This document shows positions 4,166-10,254 of a stretch of DNA of 10,254 bases, one piece after another. Positions within the stretch are counted from its first letter, which is position 1, and each line of letters begins with the position of its first letter. The stretch covers positions 1-10,254 of the forward strand of contig MGXX01000006.1 of NCBI GenBank assembly GCA_001801515.1, given 5' to 3'. Source of the DNA: Gammaproteobacteria bacterium RIFCSPHIGHO2_12_FULL_38_11 (GTDB taxonomy: Bacteria > Pseudomonadota > Gammaproteobacteria > Coxiellales > Coxiellaceae). The notes under the pieces are model-generated. The model was not told the origin of the DNA, made no database searches, and saw only the letters and a list, made by a program, of their open reading frames with translations. The position numbers and the translations under genes were made by a program.

Positions 4166-6943
4166 ATGGATGCTAAAAGAACAAAAAAACGTAAAAAAAT
4201 CAAGAGCATTAGCCTTGATATAACCAATTGGAATACAACAGATGCTGATGAAATAGATCGTAGACGCATACGAGGAAAAACAGAAAAATTTCGCATTGAG
4301 AATATCAGCCCTGAATTTTATTATTTCGGCACGTTTTTAGTACGATCCCAACAAGACAAACAATATTGTGTTGAAATTCGTTCCCTCGTAGATCAGATTA
4401 ATTCTTGTGATTGCCATGACTATAGAAGTAATAAGTTAGGCACTTGCAAACATGTAGAGAATGTTTTATTTCGCCTAAGAAAAGCAGGTGTAAAGTTATT
4501 TAAAGCAGCACAACAGGGTGGCAGTCAGCGTGTTGAAATTTTTTTGGATCATCGTGATTTTACAATACGGATTGCTTGGCCAAATAATGTTAAACCAATT
4601 ATACATCGGCAGATAGCGCCTTTCTTTTTAGAAGATAGATCATTACTTGACAATCCGGGTTCCACTTATGCCACGTTGTTGAAAAGCATTTCTGAAAATA
4701 AAATATTAAAAAAATCTATCCGTATTTCACGTCATATTGATCATTTTGTTGAATATCAACGAAAAAACTCAGATAAACATTCAGAAAAAGAAGTATTTTT
4801 AAATGACGTGAAACAAGGTAAAAAAACATTAGATGTGATGAAACATCCCCTCTATGCTTATCAGCAAGAAGGCATGATGCATTTAGCATTCACTGAAAGA
4901 GGAATGCTCGCTGACGAAATGGGATTAGGAAAAACAGTGCAAGCAATTGCAGCTTGTGAGTTATTACGGCGTAATAAAAATATTTTGAGAGTATTGGTTG
5001 TGGCAACAGCATCGCTAAAGGCTGAGTGGGAGGAACAAATAGCTAAATTTAGCGATTTATCTAGTCTAATAATTCAAGGTTCACGGCAAAATCGACTGAA
5101 ACAATATCAAAGTCACTCATTTTTTTATTTAACTAACTATGAGCAAATTATTCAAGATGGTCCCGATATCCAGCGTTTATTATCTCCCGATGTGATTATT
5201 TTAGATGAAGCTCAGCGTATTAAAAATTGGCAAACAAAAGCGGCTAATGCCGTGAAGCAACTTACTAGCCGATATGCTTTTGTTTTGACAGGAACACCCT
5301 TAGAAAACAGAATTGATGATGTTTATTCTATCGTGCAATTTCTAGACCCCCATATTTTTGGTGCGCTTTTTCGATTTAATCGTGATTTTTACGCATTAGA
5401 CGATAAGGGTAAGCCGAATGGTTATCAGAGTTTGGATATACTGCATCAAAGGCTGCGCCCATTGATGTTGCGACGGCTTAAGGGCGATGTAGAAGGCCAG
5501 TTACCAAAACGGACTATTAATAATTATTTTGTTGGGATGGATAGTGAGCAACGGAGCCGCTACACTGAGTATGAAGATAAGGTTGCACGACTAGTGCGGC
5601 AAGCGAGTAAGCGACCGCTATATAAAGATGAATTCGAGAAATTGCAACGATGGCTTGCCTGTATGCGGATGCTATGTGATACACCTTATATTCTTGATTC
5701 TGAATGCCGCATCTCACCAAAATTAAGTGAGCTAAAAAAAATTCTCAGTGATCTTCTAGCGGATAAAAACGCAAAAATTATCATATTCTCTGAATGGGAA
5801 CGAATGCTACAACTGGTCTGTGAATGGGTTCATAAAAAACATTGGGATGCAGCCTTGCACACCGGATCAGTGCCACAACACAAACGACGAGAAGAAATCA
5901 ATCGCTTTAAAAATAATCCAAATTGCCGATTATTTTTGTCTACTGATTCTGGCAGTCTTGGTTTAAATTTACAAAATGCTAATATTGTTATTAACCTAGA
6001 TTTACCTTGGAATCCGGCAAAATTAGAACAACGTATTGCACGTGCATGGCGAAAACATCAAACGCGTTCAGTACGAATTATTAATCTTGTTTGTGAAGAT
6101 AGCATTGAGCATCGTATGTTGGGGTTACTTGCCCAAAAGCAAGCTCTTGCTGAAGGTGTGCTAGAGGGGAAAGACGATTTAAAAACAATGCAGCTGCCTT
6201 CTGGTCGTGCTGCCTTCATGGAGCGAATGGAAAGCCTGATGGGCTTCTCTGAAAAGACACCTATTCCAACTGAAGCAAAACAAGCAACGCAAAAATTTGA
6301 TGGTTTGATAGATTTATTGCAATCTCACCATGATGAAAAAACAGGGCAACATACCTTATTAGCTGTCGTTGAAAAACAGTCCGATGAAATACAAAGACAG
6401 TTGCGAGAATCGCTTGATAACGCATCGGTAACCCTAGAGACTGTAGATCGTCAGACCTTTGAAACTATTCAGCGATTGGTGGCGGCTGGAATACTCACGC
6501 TTAATGACCCAACGAAAATATTACATAGCTCCCCACTCTTTGCTGAATCAGAAAAGAAACTACAAGAAAAACAAATTCAGGAAGCTAAAAAACATCTTGA
6601 TCATGCGTCACGTAAGCAACGTATGGCCCAAGTTCTTGTTGCTAGTGACTTTCACGAAGAAGCAGTTTCGCCACTACGAGAAGCCCTAGAATCAACTATT
6701 CATTCATTTGCTTGGTTGATGGGAAAAGCTAAAAGTAAAACGAAAGAAATAATGTCGCATCATTTTATTCAAGAAAAATTAATTAATCAACATGGGTTAC
6801 CTGATAACACAGCATCTCTCTTTATAGAACTCCACCACAAAACAGATCCAGTAGATCATTCTCAAGTAGAAAATTTAATTTCAGATCACCAAGCTATTTT
6901 TCATCATGTGGATAAAGCATTGAACTCTATGCTATCATCATGA
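4166..6943 (+). CDS. SWIM zinc-finger SNF2-family ATPase with helical C-terminal extension
   Basis: This intact 925-residue protein starts at an ATG with AAGAG seven bases upstream. The N-terminus is highly basic (RTKKRKKIK). A SWIM zinc finger follows, CxCx10CxH, at C81, C83, C94 and H96. The SNF2 ATPase core begins near residue 235 with Walker A in DEMGLGKT (GLGKT 253-257). The Walker B box is DEAQ (347-350), motif III TGTPLEN (375-381), motif V STDSGSLGLNL and motif VI QRIARAWRKHQ (622-632), so all ATPase motifs are present. The ~240 residues after the core are helical and charged; the last ~110 (from about 815, with FHEEAVSPLREALEST) recall HEPN-like helical bundles but show no Rx4-6H nuclease motif. 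SNF2 proteins translocate on double-stranded DNA; SWIM domains bind DNA or protein. A role in defence or DNA remodelling is inferred from context. No partner gene is directly linked. Confidence 0.85.
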   Translation: MDAKRTKKRKKIKSISLDITNWNTTDADEIDRRRIRGKTEKFRIENISPEFYYFGTFLVRSQQDKQYCVEIRSLVDQINSCDCHDYRSNKLGTCKHVENVLFRLRKAGVKLFKAAQQGGSQRVEIFLDHRDFTIRIAWPNNVKPIIHRQIAPFFLEDRSLLDNPGSTYATLLKSISENKILKKSIRISRHIDHFVEYQRKNSDKHSEKEVFLNDVKQGKKTLDVMKHPLYAYQQEGMMHLAFTERGMLADEMGLGKTVQAIAACELLRRNKNILRVLVVATASLKAEWEEQIAKFSDLSSLIIQGSRQNRLKQYQSHSFFYLTNYEQIIQDGPDIQRLLSPDVIILDEAQRIKNWQTKAANAVKQLTSRYAFVLTGTPLENRIDDVYSIVQFLDPHIFGALFRFNRDFYALDDKGKPNGYQSLDILHQRLRPLMLRRLKGDVEGQLPKRTINNYFVGMDSEQRSRYTEYEDKVARLVRQASKRPLYKDEFEKLQRWLACMRMLCDTPYILDSECRISPKLSELKKILSDLLADKNAKIIIFSEWERMLQLVCEWVHKKHWDAALHTGSVPQHKRREEINRFKNNPNCRLFLSTDSGSLGLNLQNANIVINLDLPWNPAKLEQRIARAWRKHQTRSVRIINLVCEDSIEHRMLGLLAQKQALAEGVLEGKDDLKTMQLPSGRAAFMERMESLMGFSEKTPIPTEAKQATQKFDGLIDLLQSHHDEKTGQHTLLAVVEKQSDEIQRQLRESLDNASVTLETVDRQTFETIQRLVAAGILTLNDPTKILHSSPLFAESEKKLQEKQIQEAKKHLDHASRKQRMAQVLVASDFHEEAVSPLREALESTIHSFAWLMGKAKSKTKEIMSHHFIQEKLINQHGLPDNTASLFIELHHKTDPVDHSQVENLISDHQAIFHHVDKALNSMLSS

Positions 6944-7046
6944 AGTTTCAGTTCGGTCAATGCGCGAGCAAGCTTATCTGCTGTCAGTGCCACTTTCTTC
7001 TTAGTCGCTCCTGAAGGTGTATCTCGAGCACAGCATAGTTTTCAGG

Positions 7047-8023
7047 TCATGCTTTCCAGAAAACATGCTGCTCCCAATCTTTCGGGAAGCCCATATCGTG
7101 CACGTTAATATGCGCAGCCTTGGGAAAAGACCGCACCAAATCAGCTAACCGCAGCTGCCATGATGATCGAGGACAAACATGCTTCATAAAATGCGCTAAG
7201 ATGCACAGGACGACATATACTCTTGAGGTAACGTGAACGTTACCGACATAGGAATCGAACGCAGGCATTTCACCCTTCTTCGCTAACTTTGGTTGATCAA
7301 TTAAATTTCTGTTCCACAACCTGCTGTGATGCGCGACTACGTTGCGCACGTAATTTAAACATCGCAGCCAACTCTCCATAACCTGCCAATCAGGGATGCT
7401 ATATTTCGCGGCAATTTCAGCCTTATCTCTTACTGTCATTCCCTTGTAAAACATCGATAGCAAGCCGAAATCCCATAACTCGATTGCAACCCATATCGGC
7501 AATGGTAAACCATATTTAGCTTTATAATGTTCCGCGAAATCTTCTTTTGAGCGGTTAATCAACTGATCCTGTTTGATTAGCCAATCTTCATATTTAGTTT
7601 TACCCGTTCTAGGGTCTATTTTTTGGTGAAATTACCATGCAACAAAGACGGCTTCGTATAAGCAAATCGGTCTTTTTGCCCTAGAAGATAAGCAATATCG
7701 ACTCTAAAAGCCACTTCGATCCGTTCGATGGCATCCAGCATTAATAACCGCAACTTTTTATCAAAAACATAAAACTCTACCGCATCTTGAAACCTAGACC
7801 CAGGCAAAAAATTATCTTCACGCTGTGGTCTCACAGGTTTTGACTGATGCACTGGGGAAGGAATTAATTTTCGGCAGGGGTGCCAATACCCACTGAGGCG
7901 ATAATAACCTAAGCGGCGTAGGTACTCTAAAGCTACGCTGTCGTTTGTTACTTCCAGCCTACGAGACTTTAATAGATCAAGCTGCTGCTCAAAGGTAAGA
8001 TAGGGTTTTTTATAAGTCGACAT
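7047..8023 (-). pseudogene. Abi_2 (AbiD/AbiF-like) abortive-infection HEPN protein, split by a one-base frameshift
   Basis: The first frame (ATG at 8023) encodes 135 residues starting MSTYKKPYLTFEQQLDLL, with LEYLRRLGYYRLSGYW and a helical DAIERIEVAFRVDIAYLLG segment, and stops at TAG after GNFTKK. Reading on in the next frame gives KIDPRTGKTKYEDWLIKQD, which runs into the second half (MINRSKEDF at 7562), 171 residues ending at 7047. That half carries YVRNVVAHHSRLWNR, the HEPN ribonuclease signature (R and HH near 7328-7346). Joined, the protein would be ~325 residues, normal for Abi_2, a family tied to phage-induced growth arrest. The break is an A6 run (7616-7621 region) where seven A's would restore the frame. 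A -1 slip there would also make full-length protein, so programmed frameshifting or phase variation cannot be excluded. All HEPN catalytic residues lie after the break. Confidence 0.75.
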
Positions 8024-8037
8024 TTTTTCTTATTCTT

Positions 8038-8082
8038 AAAAAAGAAAACCTGCTCGTGCATTTTTCAATGTAGAGGAACAGG
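8038..8082 (-). terminator. Intrinsic terminator or leader attenuator before the Abi gene
   Basis: On the minus strand CCTGTTC (8076-8082) pairs with GAGCAGG (8049-8055), seven pairs including one G-U. Internal CATT/AATG pairing is also possible. The stem is followed directly by TTTTCTTTTTT (8038-8048). The hairpin lies between the apparent Abi promoter (8094-8122) and its ATG (8023). It could end transcripts arriving from the kinase-acetyltransferase gene upstream, or act as an attenuator in the Abi leader. The sequence alone cannot separate these. Confidence 0.45.
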
Positions 8083-8093
8083 CCGTTAAACAT

Positions 8094-8122
8094 AGTATAG
8101 GCATTATTATTACTGAGAGCAA
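8094..8122 (-). promoter_or_regulatory. Promoter of the Abi gene
   Basis: On the minus strand TTGCTC (8117-8122) and TATACT (8094-8099) are separated by exactly 17 bases, a reasonable sigma-70 promoter. Transcription would start near 8087, giving a leader of about 65 bases that includes the T-tailed hairpin at 8038-8082. An inverted repeat TTATT/AATAA overlaps the -35 box. Confidence 0.45.
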
Positions 8123-8226
8123 TAACTCAATGCGCCCTATAGAAAGAGATTGGAATAGCGTGGCTAAACTGATGCGCTTTACACGCAAGCAGAATTTTAA
8201 AGTAAGCTATTAAAAGACCCGATTAA

Positions 8227-10169
8227 TTACAGAGCAAGAATTTTTTCCATCACAAAATTTGTAAGCGCGACCCCTCTAATGACTACTGATTGTTCTTTTT
8301 TTACTATAAATCCTTTTGCCTCAAAGAATGGCTTTGCCGTAATGCTAACCTCAGAAAAAATTTTGTTTATCTTGAGTTTTCTGGCTCTATTCTCAATTTC
8401 CTTCATTAAAGCACTACCAACGCCACGGCCTTGATGCTCGTGGTGGCAATAAAAGCAGTCAATGTGGCCGTTATCCTCAAGCTCAGCAAAGCCAACAACT
8501 TTATCATTAATAGTAACAACGATTGGCGGAAGATTTTTCCATTTTTGTATCCAGCCCTCTGTTTCAAGGCTGGTACTAGGTGCCCATGCGTTAAGCTGCT
8601 CTGTGGAATAATCTTTTGTATTAATATTATGAATCGTATGAAAGTAGATAGCTGCGAGAAATGGCGCATCAGCTTCACTGTATGATCTCACCTTGATTTT
8701 GCTATTCATGGGATTTTTTATAATCCCCTGTGTTTGATATTCATTTTTGAAATATTTTATAAAAAAAGTTTTAGTGAGTTGTGGATTGATTTTATTTTCC
8801 CTAACAAACTCCACGGTAAATCCACATTTTTTGTAAAATTCTGGCGCATTAAACGCACTTTTTACTAAATTAATATTATTAAACCCTTTGCCTTCAAAAT
8901 GATTTTCAAGCTCTTGTAATAATTTTCTACCATACCCTTTTCCACGGCAAGAGCTGTCAACCCACATGTCATCAACATATACTTCTGAAAATGCTGTAAA
9001 AGCATTTAGGACACCCAATGCGTTACCAGATTCATCTTTTAGGACTAGCGCAAATTTTTTATAATTTACATCGATGCCATGGCTGTTTTCATATTCAACA
9101 AGGTCTTTCCTCATTTTTTCTTCTATTTCTTCGGAAAGTGTTTCGGTAAATTCAATTTTATAGCTCATGATCCTGTTACTCGCGATTAATTCAGTGATAA
9201 AAGTGGTAAAAGTGATCGCGGCTATATCCACTACACCTTGAGGCTCAAACTGGGCAATAAAATGCTTATATGATTCAATGCGATTCTGACCGCCTGCCGA
9301 AGTTAAAAGCAATTGCTGTCCAAACTCAGCGATATCTTCTACGATTCGTACATACCGATAATATGCCAAAATTGCCATATTGATTTCTGTTTGCCCGTAG
9401 CCCTGATAAAAAAATTCTACCTCATGTGACTTATTCCAAACATTAGCAACACCTCCGCCAATGAACATGAGGTCACGTTCCTTAGGCGCCATAATGGGAT
9501 CATCCCAATCCACCATATAAATAATGTCATTCCCATCTATCAATACATTTCCACCGTGAATATCGGAATGGCACAACACAAACTCAGGTGATTGATCTTG
9601 AATTTGTTGACCTAACTGTTCAGCTCGATCTACTAGACGATGAATTGTCACAGCATGTTTTTTCATAAAAGCTACTAACTTCAAAGCAATTTCGTCACCG
9701 CTTGGTTCAGATTCAATATGAGTATAGAGAGAGCGAACAGCCTCTCGCCATTTGGGTGAATAAGCTTCGCGCCTGATCATGCGTTGAACCGATGGAGGCA
9801 CATTAATGTTGTGAATTTGTCTCATCACTTTGCCAAGAGCAATCCACTGCTCACTTGTTAAATCACGGCTAAAACCGTCTTGTCCTTCGACAAATGGAGA
9901 TACGATAAGAGTAAAGTCGTCGATATGCTGAATGGGTTGCCCACGATTGTTTTTGATAGGAGGAATAATCTGCCGAATTCCAGCATCATGTAACAGCTCT
10001 ATTATAGTCGCACTGAGATCGTCATGATGGCCACGCTTTACTTTTATGAAATAAGATAACTGATCATGCGCCCCAGCTTTATATACTAATGCGTTTGCGT
10101 CTGCACCAAGAGGGAGGAACGTAAGCGTAGCAACTTTAATACCGTAGTGTGTGTTTAGGCAATCAATAA
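8227..10169 (-). CDS. APH(9)-like kinase fused to two GNAT acetyltransferase domains, 5'-truncated
   Basis: One uninterrupted minus-strand frame encodes three domains. The first ATG/GTG/TTG is a GTG at 9828 (533 residues), but homology continues in frame upstream to 10169, with LIDCLNTHYGIKV, LGADANALVYK and FIKVKRGHHDD (probable ATP-binding Lys). No start codon is left there, because the 5' end is replaced by an insertion-sequence end. In the 533-residue numbering the kinase has HSDIHGGN (catalytic D89), DWDDP (D107) and APKERDLMFIGGG, very like the spectinomycin kinase APH(9) of Legionella. GNAT-1 runs from M221 (CoA loop RGKGYG 295-300) and GNAT-2 from M374 (QGRGVG 466-471). Kinase and acetyltransferase are separate antibiotic-modifying activities elsewhere. 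The acetyltransferase substrates cannot be told from sequence. If translation starts at 9828 the kinase lacks its N-lobe and should be inactive, while both GNAT domains could still be made. Confidence 0.8.
8707..8730 (-). promoter_or_regulatory. Hairpin and relic ribosome binding site before the second GNAT module
   Basis: Inside the fusion frame, GGGATT (minus strand, 8722-8727) and AATCCC (8710-8715) form a perfect 6-bp hairpin with a 6-base A/T loop, ending on the base before an in-frame ATG (8707-8709). That ATG is the natural start of a stand-alone GNAT protein (MNSKIKVRSYSEAD). The G-rich CAGGGG at the stem base resembles a Shine-Dalgarno sequence and would be sequestered by the hairpin. 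It may be a leftover or active internal start. Confidence 0.35.
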
Positions 10170-10254
10170 GGCGTTGTTGCGTAAATCACTGCACTAATCG
10201 TGCCCGCGCCCGTTTTTTTCTCGGCAAAATGGCTAAGTGTACTGTTTCTCGGAT
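10170..10254. mobile_element. Left end of an IS5-family-like insertion sequence (continues beyond window)
   Basis: From 10170 the plus strand reads GGCGTTGTTGCGTAAATCA. This resembles terminal inverted repeats of IS5/IS903-type elements, which begin like GGCTTTGTTGAATAAATC. Kinase homology on the minus strand stops at this position, and an in-frame TGA (10186-10188) lies in the putative element. The element would run rightward out of the window, so its transposase, other end and target duplication are not visible. The assignment rests on the terminal sequence and the abrupt loss of kinase homology. Confidence 0.5.

Noticed and set aside
6904..7041. Minus-strand open stretch (…DTPSGATKKKVALTADKLARAL…) after the Abi stop
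   Set aside because: It might be the C-terminal scrap of another gene, but it lacks a start, overlaps the SNF2 3' end, and I recognise no family.
8040..8213. Plus-strand open stretch (…NVEEQAVKHSIGIIITESNN… ending at TAA 8211)
   Set aside because: It has protein-like composition, but its only ATG is at 8130 without a ribosome binding site. It overlaps the Abi promoter and terminator hairpin, and no family is recognised.
8406..8685. Further frames on both strands inside the second GNAT domain
   Set aside because: They overlap a GNAT domain with an intact acetyl-CoA motif and show no family features.

Overview
This window is an AT-rich accessory region of a bacterial genome, most likely gammaproteobacterial. 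The best taxonomic clue is the kinase part of the gene at 8227-10169. As far as I can recall that family, it closely matches the spectinomycin kinase APH(9) described from Legionella pneumophila. Together with low GC, toxin-antitoxin pairs and transposase debris this suggests Legionella or another member of the Legionellales. That placement is an inference.

Layout from left to right. The window opens inside a superfamily 2 helicase fused to a Vsr/DUF559-type nuclease (3-1253, plus). Its sequence type resembles helicase-nuclease components of phage-conflict systems that carry a primase-polymerase upstream. A scrap of a short-chain dehydrogenase gene follows (minus, 1314-1403). Next is an intact RelE-type toxin and XRE antitoxin operon (1490-2067, plus) preceded by four tandem 10-bp repeats. 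Then come the N-terminal stub of a tyrosine integrase (2123-2230) and about 500 bases of gene-free, palindrome-rich DNA. A BrnT/BrnA pair follows on the minus strand (2767-3252), with a frameshifted toxin and an intact antitoxin. It abuts an internally deleted DDE transposase pseudogene (3331-4029, minus).

The right half starts with an intact 925-residue SWIM zinc-finger SNF2 ATPase (4166-6943, plus). After it is an Abi_2-type HEPN abortive-infection gene broken by one base in a run of A's (7047-8023, minus), with its own promoter and a terminator-like hairpin in the leader. Last is a single long minus-strand reading frame fusing an APH(9)-like kinase to two GNAT acetyltransferase domains (8227-10169). 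Its 5' end is cut off by what looks like the end of an IS5-family insertion sequence (10170 to the window edge).

Taken together this is a defence and mobility island in decay. The two large helicases and the RelE/XRE pair are intact. The integrase, transposase, dehydrogenase, BrnT, Abi and kinase genes each carry a visible lesion. The features most worth following are the APH-GNAT-GNAT fusion with relic start sites at its module borders, the A-run frameshift in the Abi gene, the SWIM-SNF2 protein with its uncharacterised helical C-terminus, and the 10-bp repeat array upstream of the toxin.
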